DNA of 64,000 bases from Strongylocentrotus purpuratus (Eukaryota; Echinodermata; Echinoidea; Camarodonta; Strongylocentrotidae): contig NW_022145615.1 of NCBI RefSeq assembly GCF_000002235.5, positions 10,978,891-11,042,890 on the forward strand, written 5' to 3'. The first letter of the stretch is position 1; every line of letters begins with the position of its first letter. The notes under the pieces were generated by a model. The model did not search any database. It was not told the origin of the DNA and worked only from the letters and a program-made list of their open reading frames with translations. The position numbers were made by a program, and so were the translations under genes. Of the stretch, positions 43,348 through 55,063 are shown in pieces.

Positions 43348-44162
43348 GGTCTTACCAGGGCTTGTTAGTACAATTCTACCTGTTGCTAACTTGCTGTAAA
43401 AGTACCCAAAACCATTCACAAACTTCATCTCGAACTGCTTGGAATTTTGATCATTTGTCAATGACCTGTGCAGTCAAAATGATATTCAAGTAGTACTGGA
43501 AGTGCCCTTCGAAGCATAGTGTGTTGAATATTATTTTAAGAAAAATAGTATTTTAACTTAACATTTGGAACGTCTATTTTATTTTTTTTTAATTCCTTGG
43601 ATGTGGCTTTTATATTCACATTGGCATATTGTTTATTTAACACGTACAAGTATTAAATGGAAAGGATGTTTTGGTTCATAAGTACATGTATAACATTTTA
43701 ACCTCACACTTGTTATACTTCACAAGTAATGAGAAAATACTAAATATGTATGAGCCAGAAACATAAGATTGTAAAATCAAAAGAAATATATCAAACTCTT
43801 GTATAGCTCCTTGCCATCCATTGTGTGTGTCATTTTGTGATTTTTCTTTAAAATGCGTAATTGAGAGATGTAATGTAACTTTGTAAGGTAAGACAGAGCA
43901 AAGGGGGAGGTTATAAGGGAGAGATGGAAGAATAAGAAAGAAAGGAAGTAAAGAGGGGGCATAGAGAGAGAGAGAGGGAGGGGGTCGAGGAAGAGTGTGA
44001 ATAGAGTGAAAATAGAGGGTGGACAGAAAGAAAGACTAGGAGGGGCAAAGGAAGGAAAATATTAGACTTTGAGTGGAGTTAGAAGGGAGAAGATGAAACA
44101 CTTTCACAAAGAGTTTCAAATACCCTATTGTATTGCCTTTTAAAAAAAATGATGTTATTACG
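43348..44162. other. no gene recognised
   Basis: AT-rich, then purine-rich on the plus strand from 43895 to 44060 (GAGA, AGGAAG, GGGAGG). Confidence 0.6.
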
Positions 44163-44166
44163 TTAA

Positions 44167-44708
44167 AGGGAAAGTCCACCCTGAAAATAAGTTAGTTTTA
44201 ATAGGAGTAGAAAAATGAGAGAAACAAGTCAGTGAAAGTTTGAACAAATTCCGATTAAAAATAAGGAAGTTAGGATTTTTGAAGTTGTGATCAATCAAAC
44301 ACAAATTGGCAACTCTATGACGTATCATGCGAGCTCAACTTCCATTTGCTCAGTACTAAAAAAATCTAAAATTTTCATTTTCCCTCAAGAAAAATTTCAA
44401 CCATACATGCACCCTAAATATATAGTAATTGCAAATATGTTTCTATACTCCCCCTGCAAGGAACAAATATATATTCCGTCATCAATAACGAAGAAAACAT
44501 GATTTTATGGAATATTATGCACAAAGCAAATGAAGGAGAGCTCGTATAATAAGTCACAGAGTTGCCAATTTGTATTTGATTGATCACAACTTCAATAATT
44601 CATAACTTTCTTATTTTCATTCAGAATTTGCTCAAACTTTCACTCACCTGATTTTCTTATTATTCTGCCTCTTTCGAAACAAACTTATTTTGGGGGTGGA
44701 CTTTCCCT
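44167..44708. mobile_element. TTAA-MITE family A, complete foldback copy
   Basis: AGGGAAAGTCCACC ... GGTGGACTTTCCCT between TTAA at 44163-44166 and 44709-44712. The arms stay complementary for roughly 170-190 bp (for example AAATTGGCAACTCTATGAC near 44302 against its complement near 44560). 542 bp. Confidence 0.92.
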
Positions 44709-44741
44709 TTAATTAGAAGAAGAGAGAGGGGGTGATCCGAC

Positions 44742-44820
44742 ATTTCCTCTGGCGACAATTGCTCCAGGCTTTATTTTGTAAAAGTATAGCTTTAGGTCAG
44801 GGTTGAATTAAGTTTATACC
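44742..44820. mobile_element. fragment of the CTGGCGACAATTGCT MITE
   Basis: CTCTGGCGACAATTGCT and CAGGCTTTATTTTGT match one end and the adjoining part of the element at 15446. The other end is absent. Confidence 0.6.
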
Positions 44821-44849
44821 GAGGTAAGCTGCTTGGTACATTGTACAAC

Positions 44850-45330
44850 CGAAAGAGAAGGGGGGGGGGGGTGATTGAGGAGGAAAAGAATATGAGGAAG
44901 GAGTATATCGATAAAGTAAAGAGGAAACGGGAATAATATGAAGGGATGTAAGGAAAGATAGGGAACAAATGGGGGGGGGGGGGTGGGCTGATTAGAGGGA
45001 TGGAAGAAAAGAGGGTTTAGCTTAGAAGAAGAGAAGGAAGAATGGATAAAAATTGTGCAACCTGAAGAGGGGAGAAAAGGAGAATGTTTGAAGAAGAGGA
45101 GGAGGGAGGTAATAAAAGGAGTGGTCAAGATTGAAAATAAAGGGAAAAAGATGAGGGGGGATTGGCTTGGAAGGAGGGAAAGAGAGAGAGAGAGAAAATC
45201 AGAATATCGGAAGAAAAGTGAGGGCGAAAGGGACTGGAAAAGTGAAAGGAGAAGGGAAGTCGGATGATTGAATGGGGAGACTTAGAAGGGAAATGAAACA
45301 AAAAGCTTGGTACGTGAAACTGGCAAGAGG

Positions 45331-45383
<53 letters not shown>
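44850..45383. repeat. purine-rich tract with (GA)n
   Basis: Almost all A/G on the plus strand, two G runs (44861-44871, 44971-44983), and a pure (GA)n at 45332-45377. ORFs in it reflect the simple sequence. Confidence 0.9.
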
Positions 45384-46515
45384 TAGGTAGAGAAAGAATA
45401 CACATACATCATCGCTACAAAGATCTATATGGTTTTTATAATAAAATATACTTACTCGCATCTCTGATCGTAACTTTATGAACAGAAAAATCGTTATTCG
45501 GAAAACATCTACCCCCGTGCTAAAATTACACCTGTAAATCCATAACTACTATTTTAATATCTCCGCTTGACCAAAACGGTCTTCACGGAGATGAAGATAA
45601 ATATAGTATACTTTTGTCTCTACAACTTCCGAGACATTGTCAAAACTATGAAAATATGGCTTTTAAAAAAAGTGACAATTTTCTTAAAGATTCAATAAAT
45701 TGAATATAGTGATAGTAGATGATTCGCATCATCGCATGTATATTATTTAATTTATGACAGAATTGTGGCTGGTGTTTCGTAATGTCGAATTCAAAATTAA
45801 TGAAAAGGATGTTTGATCTATAAGGAAATAGGCCTAGGCCTTGGGGGACTAAAGCACAATAGGGCCATTTAGAATGAAAATGAAGTTCAATAACCTTTTT
45901 TTGTTAGAGTAGTCGTTCATTATACAGTTACAATGCTAAAGAGGTCGGGCATTGACCCTTTATATAGTTACCGGTATAAACGAGTACAAGTTAAATGTTC
46001 AAAACAAGAGAAGCTAAACACAATCAGATGGATGCATAATAAGCCCAAAGGTTTTCAAATGATAGGTCATTGACCTAGCTTGCATTAAGTGTTCGAGAGT
46101 GGCGCGGTTAAGCTCTGTGGGCCGGGTCAACGCCTAAAAACTGCTTTTCAGAGAAACGTCTGGTGGTTGTATAAAGCCGTTTTAGGATTTTCTTCACGTT
46201 CATACAACATATAAGCACAAGGAGCACCACTCGTTTTCTGGACATTTTATGTATCCATGTACATTCAGAGATGGAAAAGTGTACAGAAAAAAGAAGGGCT
46301 TTTAAATTGAATTTGGTCCCCGTCGCTGAGTCGCTCGAAAATCTATATCTAGGGTCTATTGTCAATTTCGAAATTTGAATTCGCCATAGGTTTGATTTTA
46401 ACGAGCGCCATCATTTGTTCGAAATATACCGCCCATACAGGCGCTAACGTAACCCATGGCATACATTACGTACCCGATGCTCTCCGCCGATCCGCAATAT
46501 TGCAGATAGCGTGCA
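45384..46515. other. no gene recognised
   Basis: AT-rich until 46080, then more CpG toward the candidate promoter. A small minus-strand frame at 46108-46365 is discussed among the rejected items. Confidence 0.5.
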
Positions 46516-46520
46516 TATAA
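46516..46520 (+). promoter_or_regulatory. possible TATA box
   Basis: TATAA in the context GTGCATATAAACC, upstream of the candidate exon ending at 46710. Supported only by position. Confidence 0.3.
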
Positions 46521-46544
46521 ACCTATGGGCGTGTAATAATAAAC

Positions 46545-46710
46545 TTCTGTTCTGACGATAGGTTTCTAGATCTACTTCTTCTACGTTTTGATGAGCACAA
46601 CATGTTCTTGCTGTCCCGTAGCCAATACTGTCTGATAAGCAGTGGATTTTATACCGCGTGTATTCCATGAAATTTGGATCTTCAAGAGAACTCAACCTTC
46701 TTGCATTCTG
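46545..46710 (+). other. candidate first, non-coding exon of an unidentified plus-strand gene
   Basis: A TATAA at 46516-46520 lies about 25-30 bp upstream of the assumed start, and a strong donor GTGAGT begins at 46711. The stretch has CpG content above its surroundings. No coding sequence is recognised. The 5' end is a guess from the TATA distance. Confidence 0.35.
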
Positions 46711-48568
46711 GTGAGTGATTTCATTTTAAATGTTCGCCTAAAAATAAATCATTCATGAAGACATGATTGATTGATAATGATATGGGGGATTGTCATCGAC
46801 ATGATCAATGATCAACCATCCAATGATCCATTCAGCTAGGCCTACAGAAAGTCAAAAGTCACTTACTGGCTTACTCTGTAGATTATCCCTCTATTCCTAA
46901 GGGAAGGGCTCTCAAATTGACTCTTAAAAAGGGCCTAGGGCCTAGTAGGACTACATTGTAGGTGCAGATTGCAGAAACAACTTTGTCTGGTAAATTATTC
47001 CTGGCATGGACATGTCGTGGTTGGACCATTGAAATTTGAGATTTCATGTTACCAGGTTACCGTACTGAAATATGTTAGATCTAAGACTTACGTGACTTTT
47101 GACATTCTGTAGGCCATATAAGTTAACGACATGCGGAATACCGCCCTGCTGACTCCAATTTCAGAAGGTTCAGAAGGTACACATAGACCCTACATGTAAA
47201 AGATGATTGATAATCGTTCATGATGATGATTATTATAGGCTAGACGGTAGACGTCTATGATCCAGGCAGGCTTTCTATTTATTATTGTTAATAACAATAT
47301 TGTCTTTTCATTTTGGTTTCAAGTGTGTAGAAAAAGGCGTATGCACGAAGAAATTTGTGCATTGAGTGCTGTACAGTGAGTTTATGCACTCTCATTGGCC
47401 GATACGCATGAGTTGCTTTGAATTTAAGTGAGAGAGGGCCTACATGTACTTAACTTAAGCGCAACTTAAGTTCAATGGCAAAGTCAATACGTAATATTAC
47501 GTCACACCATGGAGATTTTGACATGTCCTGCTTTAAACAGGTGACGCACTTCACACATTAAATTGACGCACAAATGAAATTACACAAACATAAAATAGAA
47601 AAATCAACGAACATTTAAGAATAAATTTCCAGTTTGTACCTTAAATATGACAAAAATATGTTCAACCTCAAAAACGTAACTTTTAAACTTACATGTAAGT
47701 GAAATACTTAACCTTTTAAGGATGCTGAAAAAACGTAACAAATAGAGGGTTTGACTGAGATATCATAATTTTGGTATAAAAAAAGAAGGAAAATCGCGAG
47801 CTAGCTCCTCGCACAAATATCTATAACATTGAGCAAATTGCAGCCAGTGATAGCTAATAAGAAAGAACTTTAATTCTAACACATTTCTAGCAAATTTAGG
47901 AGACCAGTGGGGCATTGCAATCGATTGCAAATTTTAATTAATCAAAGGTGCGATTTACATGACAGAAAATGCTGACTAATAAGTTTGCGATGTCAGTTCC
48001 GGCTGAAATGCAAAGATATGTGGTATACTTAAAAACAGTTTTTTGCATTGCCAATTTGATACTTTACAATAATAGTGATTAGTGTAAAAAAGACGTGCGT
48101 GCAGGGAGCTTGCTAAATTTAGCAAACTCAATGCATTTGCCTTCGTAGATATGGAGTAGAACTCCAATTCTATCAATTGAACTTTTTTTACCAAAAACTT
48201 TTTTCTGTGAATCTGTCATAATAATCCGTCTCTCTGTCCTTACCACGCGTGGGCCTAGCCATTCATTCATTCATTGGCTAAGCCTCGTAGGAATGCAAAG
48301 AGAATAAATCTTCTTTGAGAGAATTTAAATCCCTGTAACTTTGAAAAGAAGGTGCTTGAAAAGAGAGTTTAAAAAGGTAACTTACTGTTATGAGGTGCCC
48401 AAGCCTACAACTTTGCTGAGATTTGGTCAATTCATTCTTAAATAAGAAGAGCATTTTGCTTGCTTTTTAGAAGAAGAAAGAGTGAATGTTTTAGAAAAAT
48501 CAAAAGAGTTTAAGAAAAATCTTGCAGACAGGCTTGGGAAAATGTGACATTTTGATATTATTCCCCCA
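46711..48568. other. no gene recognised
   Basis: Unique-looking AT-rich sequence; perhaps intron of the candidate gene starting at 46.5 kb. Confidence 0.45.
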
Positions 48569-48572
48569 TTAA

Positions 48573-48983
48573 AGCCCCTCTAAAGTGTTGGGAGATCCAA
48601 ATTTGCCAACAAGTTGATGGCCAAATTTCTCTTAAATTTGTATCATAATGTCAAAGAGGATTTCAATCATGTCAAGACACACTTCTGCAAAGATCCTCCC
48701 CCCCCCAAAAAAAATGTGTTTGACGACAAATATTGATAAAAGAATAAAAGAATACATATACATGTACAATGTACATGTAGGCGTATGAACAGGTGTACAT
48801 GTAATTTGGGTTTGCTGTTGACTGTTGTACGCAGATAACCTAAATGTTGTATTCTTTCATCAATATTTGACTTCAAATCCCTGCACAATTGTGTCGTAAA
48901 TGACATCCTCTTCCACATTATGATACAATTTAAGTGAAATTTTGCCACCAAATTATTGGGGCTCTCAACTTTTTAAAGGGGCT
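48573..48983. mobile_element. TTAA-MITE family D, complete foldback copy
   Basis: AGCCCCTCTAAAG ... CTTTTTAAAGGGGCT between TTAA at 48569-48572 and 48984-48987. The arms are imperfectly complementary (ATCATAATGTCAAAGAGGAT against ATCCTCTTCCACATTATGAT) around a centre of ACATGTAC repeats. 411 bp. Confidence 0.88.
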
Positions 48984-50342
48984 TTAATGCACATATTGTA
49001 CATGTCATCATAACTATCAGACTTTGCTTGAGCACCCAAGCCCCCCCCCCCCCTGTCATTCAGGGTTGATATTTTACAAATGTGAGGTCTTATTTTTGGA
49101 ATGTGAGTGGGCCCTATGTGCATGTAAGTTTCTGCAATGCTGAGTGTCCACAATAGGTTTTTCGAGTGACCTACATGTACATAATATCTTTCTTTGATAG
49201 TGCAAGGTTTTATGACTGTTTTCTTTATTTACTAATGGATGTTCTCAAGGAATTCACAGAATTGGAACTTTTTTTTTTGTCCCATTCTAAGATGAAATGT
49301 CTACAAGGTACTGTACATACATGTACTGTGCAACAATGTTCTGTATTACTTGCACACTGTACAGTGATCTGTGTTTACAGACCTGTACATGTACCTGTAC
49401 ATGTATACAAGGGCACAGGCATAAATAGACACTTTGCTATTTGTGGGAAAACCAGACGACCAAGGTAAACAAACAAAAAAATGGAAAAAAAGATATTATA
49501 AAAGCAGGAGGGAAAAGAAGAAGAAAACCTACAAGTACAGTATGTAATCAATCATGTCTTTTCACTTGTTGCAATTTGCAAATGTTAAATACATTTGTGA
49601 ATGCATTCAACAGTAGAGCTAGCGGATCACATGACCTTCTAGATGAGTCACCTGATTGATTATTCATAAGTGTCAATCAATATACATGCAGTGTACTGTA
49701 TTGTACGTGTCGTTGTGTGTTGTACACATGGTGACGTGTAGACCTTGTATTCTAGACACTATTCTGTACATGTACAATTGATGCCTTAATGATTGCATGG
49801 TGCTGGGTTTAATTTATCTATTGTAGTATGCATGCAGTCCTATTAGAGTTTGTTTATACTTGAGTGTTTTAGAGAGCATGGACAAATTAGTGCACAATCT
49901 TTTATTTACATGAAAGATGCCGTGACAAAATATTGTATTTGTAGTTCTTGAGATTTGTGTAGCTTGGTGATGTCATTCTGTAAATATCAATGAAATGTGG
50001 ACAAGCCTGTACTCCTGTAGAAATATAATTGTGTAACACATTAATTTTCTCAGATTAATTTACTAAATAAAATACTTTAATTGTAATCCGAAATCCTGGT
50101 ATTTCAAAATATACATGTTTGGCCTACACACAGTGGAGAGACATGTACATGTACATGTTGTACGTACATGTAGGCCCACAGAAAATATATTTTGGAAACC
50201 ATTGCAATATACAAATGCATTATACAGTAAGTTGGGGGTATTAGGTCTGCATGCACAAAACATGTTTTCATGTACAGATAGGCCTGCAGTAGTCTCAACT
50301 ACATGTACTGTACATGTAAGCCTTCTTGTATACTTCAATTAT

Positions 50343-50432
50343 GTACATGTACATGTATGATTTACATGTACATGTATGATTTACATGTACACTGTACATG
50401 TATGATTTACATGTACATGTATGATTTACATG
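50343..50432. repeat. 19-bp tandem repeat
   Basis: About five copies of TACATGTACATGTATGATT, one with an ACACTG insertion. Confidence 0.92.
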
Positions 50433-50679
50433 AAGATTTACTAATTGAGACACAAAACCTTGAAAATGGTTGATTTCCTTGAATTGTGTCCATTGTTGCC
50501 CATTTAATAAGGAGCAGTAAATTTGGCCTCTGTAAAATTAAAGACTGGAGGCTAAAATGTATGATTCACTCCAGACCTCACACTAAACAAAACAACCATA
50601 ATATATTTCCCTGAATCAAACTCCCACACATGTGCTGGACACAAAACACGAAGATAAGTGTTTTTTTTAATGGAGGGGC

Positions 50680-50865
50680 CTACATGTATTGTTAACATCC
50701 CCACAAATAATGTTCCACACCCCCTCTCACTGTCTTATTCAGTTATTGCCACTTGTGTTGTACTCAAAAAAATATCAGAAAAGAGAAGACAAAATGTTTA
50801 TTGTTTACACCCCCACAAGTCATTGTCCAATGCCCACACCCCCTTTCACTGTCCTTCATAGGGGA
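50680..50865. repeat. local tandem duplication
   Basis: CCCCACAAATAATGTTCCACACCCCCTCTCACTGT-like wording (50699-50733) recurs at 50811-50853 (CCCCCACAAGTCATTGTCC ... ACCCCCTTTCACTGTC). Confidence 0.7.
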
Positions 50866-53723
50866 TGCATTGAGTAGAATAGAGTGTGTGTGTAGATAAA
50901 GGGATGAAGAGGACAAAGGGTTTGTCTCCCACACAGACACCGGCTGCAGTAAGGGCTTGTGTGAACAAAGCCATTAAAGGCCTGCTTTTACAGTTAGTGT
51001 GAACAAAGCCATGGCCCCTTTTATCTCTGTGTGCATTATGGAGCCCATGAACTTGCATGTTGTAGGATGGGGTGCATTACTTGCTTTGTGTGTTTTGCTG
51101 GGGGGAGGGGGGGGGGGGGGTGTCTTATGTGGCCTCACCAGCTGGTCATAGAGATCTTTGTTTACTTTAAGTTTACATTACATGTTGGACAAACAATAAC
51201 TTAGTAGTGGTACTTGGATAGTGCATGCATATATTGGCCACATGTCATTACTAACGTGGACCTACAGTGTATGTACAGCGTATCTTACAGCTTGTTTTTT
51301 CCTTGTGAGTAAAGCAGTTGGTAAGCTTATTTTTGTTAATGTTTTGTAAAATTGAAATATATTTCCATAATTATCAGATTAATATCATGACTTTCTTTGT
51401 AAATCTTCAAAGTGCACACTTGTTTTAATATGATAGTTTTACGTTTATGTAGTTTATGCACATTTCAATGCACATATTTAAGAATGTATTGATCAATGGG
51501 AAAACTGGTGAACTACCCATTATAATGCAAACTACTAATCCTGTTAATATTTGTCTCCTCTCACTATTAAACTGCGAACATATGAAACCATATGCTGCAG
51601 TGTGTGTTCATTGTACGCTATATACATGTACATGTACATGTACAGTAGGCCTTGCATCTATAGACATTGTCTTGCTCACTGTATATTGTGCATTGAAAAT
51701 GCAGACTTTCTAATGGCATGTAAACAAGGTCCATGACGATCTTGGTCACCCATACATGTGCATGTACATGTACAATGTACATGTAAACATGACAGTACAA
51801 CAACTCTGTAGTTAAACCATTTTTTTTAATGATAACAGTAACATGTACATTTAATCTTACTCTAATTTTATTATTGAAATGTCAAAGTCCTCTAAGATGT
51901 GATTAATTGGAGATACGCTTGTACAGTATACATTTTGCATGTAAACAACAGAAATTAGTAGTCTGCAAGCACAGACTCGGCTGTTTATTTGCAAATGCAA
52001 ACATGTGTACATGTACACTGTACAATACTGTAGAGTACATTATGTAGTTATGAATGTGAAGGCTACCTTGCCTGAATAACTGTGTATCCTTGAAAAAAGG
52101 CATCAATGTACAATTTAGATAATGCACAGAACATGTCAACAAGCCATGAGCATATTGCAAACAACCCTACTTGTGTTTCATGGGTCATTTACATTGACTG
52201 TACAGTAATCTAAGCTTATTATCGATCGAAGGATACACACTTCACTGGAAATACATCAAAGAAAAATGGTTGTAAATTACATCAAGTTTGATTATAGTGT
52301 ACGTGACTGTCGTCACATGGCTTTTACATGTACCTCTTGTCTTGAAACATCAGTTATCTCTTTTCGTGAGTCCAGATACTGTGTTTAAATACTGCATGTA
52401 CTATTGACCTGGGGCAGTAATTATACAAACGCTTCAAGATTCTTATCAAATTGAGAAAAAAATTAGAAGTGTCCATGGAAATAGTCGTAAGTTTGTTGAC
52501 CTCAGTTTACAATAAGGGCATTTCTGTCTACTTGTACATAGTAGTCGTTGTTGTCTGCCTACTCTTGACTACAACATTTAAAAAAAAAATTTGTTTACAT
52601 TCTTTTCATTGTAGATTATTGTGTATTAATTTAATATATACATGTACATTAGGGCATGAATGTCCTCGGCAAGAAACTTCTTGCCCCTCTCAATCCAGAT
52701 GTAGTACATGTAAATGGATAGGCCTACTGGGTAGAATTTATAATGCTTATTGTACATACACTGTATGTAGGACATGTAAGTGATGTAACAGTGTATGATA
52801 TCATTACTTCACTTGTAGAGTTATAACAAAAAATACAGCACCCTTTTCAGGTTATGAATGTGAAATGTAGTTCATGAATAGGTTCAGAGTACAGTAACTT
52901 CAGAAATTGGACTTTCAAGATTTGCTGTTACAGAACTTTGTACCAAAATTATTGGCTTTCATTTTCAATTCAAATCAGGTTAACCGAAGGGGACTTGACT
53001 TCCTGGGGTGTTTATTTTGAAATCAAAGTGAAATACTTTTATGACAATGGGACATTTTTGGGATTCTGCTAAATCAAATTTGACACTGTTGGGTACAGGA
53101 GGTTCAGTGACTCTGTAACCCTTCTCTCTTTTAGACAGGAGTACAGGCATATATTTCAGGACAATCAATCATCATGCAGTTTTATAAATGAAAATACATT
53201 TTCTCAGAATATCTTATCAAATCTGCAGTTCCTTGCAAAGTCTTGAATGTTCAGTTTGTATTTGGGAATGGTTGTGCAGTTCATCATTCATTGTATTTTG
53301 GATACCGTTTAAACATGCATCTTGTTTTTGCAAAATATCCACTCTACAAATACAATGTACAGGTACACGTGTTTTTTAGCCACTTGTTTAATTTCATGGA
53401 CTGATTCATTTGACTCTAACAACGACAGGCCACTTTTTGAGAGGGATTATTTACATTTGACACAGTTTCATAATTTTCCATCATAACATCACTGACCTTC
53501 ATGTATTTAAGTAGGTCATTGTACTTTACCTTCACAATGTTCAGTTTTGAAGGTCATGGATCATTTATACAAACGTGCAAACTAAATGTCTTGGTCATAA
53601 CTTAGGGCCAAGGATACTGTCATTAAACAATGTGTATTGACTGTATTCTTATCTCTCTGGATATACTGGTACATGTACAGTATAAATCATCGAGACTCTT
53701 TCTCGCATTTCTCACTTTTGCAG

Positions 53724-53895
53724 GTACATGAAGTTGCGATCACTGGTAAAGCATCGCTGTTGATTATGCAGTAGACTTCGGAGCATACATTCTGGATACC
53801 TAGAACTTGTTCATCATCACTTACTGATCAGAACCGGTCTCGCATAAAGACCAACCAGCAACCTGCTGTATTTATAGATTGTTTGTTATTTTAAG
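53724..53895 (+). other. candidate internal non-coding exon (5' UTR type)
   Basis: Preceded by a pyrimidine tract and acceptor CACTTTTGCAG and followed by donor GTGAGT (53896). The 172-bp body is less AT-rich and less repetitive than its flanks and has no TACATGTA runs. Short ATG frames are closed quickly, so if transcribed it is a 5' UTR exon. The coding part would lie beyond the window. Confidence 0.35.
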
Positions 53896-54042
53896 GTGAG
53901 TGGAGCATTTGCGTTGCTTCTGCTGAGGCACTAAGCGAGGCTTTTAAAATATTTTTGTATTGTAGTTAGGCTGTAGTGTGAGATTGCATTTGAACATGTT
54001 TTATATTGGAAGGTAATAATGTAGGTGCATGTGCATCCATCT

Positions 54043-54363
54043 AAGGCCAACTAAAAAAAAAACATGTTTAGCGTCCTGTTTTTTTGAAAAATAGGAAGGA
54101 GGAGGCCTTTTTTTTTCTTTCAAAATGGCCGCTCAGTACATTTTCCCTAAAAGTCAAGCTGTTTTTCAAGATGGCCGCCAACATTTTTTTTTTTTTTTAA
54201 ATCCAGAATACAGTGTAGATCCATTTTAGCAGTGTTTTTCATGGTTTTTTTCTTTAAACAAAAAAAAAATTCCAAAAAAAAAAATTTCCCCCCCAAAAAT
54301 AGAAGGCGGCCCCCAAAAAGGAAGCGGCAGGGACGCTAAACATTTTTTTTTTTTTAATGGCCT
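54043..54363. mobile_element. AGGCCA foldback element
   Basis: Inverted ends AGGCCAACTAAAAAAAAAAC..TGTTTAGCGTCC and GGACGCTAAACA..TTAATGGCCT; A/T runs lie just inside both. The interior holds AAAATGGCCGC and AAGATGGCCGCC. 321 bp. Confidence 0.75.
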
Positions 54364-54958
54364 AATGGGATTTAATCTGGGATACATGGATAGTTTGATA
54401 TTTTGTCCCAATGGAAATCTAAAGGGATGAATGGAATTCTTCCTTTTTTTTTTTGTAGAGGGATGATTTAATAAAAATATGATTTAATAAAAATTTGAAT
54501 TTTTAAAATTCAAATTCATTTGAATCTACCGGTACATAAAATGTACAGTGTATGCCACACTTTGGCAGATTGACTTTTCCATTTTGAGGGTCTCTTGTTT
54601 TACGTACATGTAGGCCCGTACATGTACATTTTAGGACAGCTCCCTCACCCTGTTTTGTTATCGAATCTACTTCTCCCACTCAATTTTTTTTCAAACGGAG
54701 AGATTTTGTAGTTTTTGTAGAATTTTAAGAAATTTAAAATGTAAACAGCGTATTGTCCGTAAGCTTAAAGGCACTGACATGTCATTGGTAGGTCTGCATT
54801 CTACCATGGTTGCTTTTGGTTTAATACTCAGTCATGTTAAAGAAATTAAACTTCATTTACATGTACTGTACATGTACTCATCACATGTCTAATGGCCCAT
54901 CTGTGTCTCGGAGTATGATTTCATAGGCAACTCATACATCTCTTCAGCTGTGTTTCCA

Positions 54959-55063
54959 ATATCGTCGCTGTTTTCACGAAGTGACGGTTGTGAGAAAAAA
55001 TTGCATTCACTTTGCGTGACGATTTTCCTCACTACCGTCACTTCGTGAAAACAAGGACGATAT
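54959..55063. repeat. 36-bp hairpin
   Basis: Arms 54959-54994 and 55028-55063 pair with three mismatches (core TGTTTTCACGAAGTGACGGT). Loop 33 nt, containing a CACTTTGCGTGACG half-copy. Confidence 0.95.

Larger units (their letters stand above)
48984..53723. other. no gene recognised; ACATGTAC-rich
   Basis: Dozens of (TG)TACATGTACA palindromes alone or in short runs, C and G runs (49040, 51107), and duplicated segments near 50700 and 50960. No coding sequence recognised. Confidence 0.55.

Noticed and set aside
45055-45412. Arg/Glu- and Ser/Leu-rich frames
   Set aside because: By-products of the purine-rich (GA)n tract.
46108-46365. Minus-strand frame with MSRKRVVLLVLICCMNV, like a type II membrane anchor
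   Set aside because: Hydrophobic stretch is short, the frame stops soon after, and no following exon was recognised.
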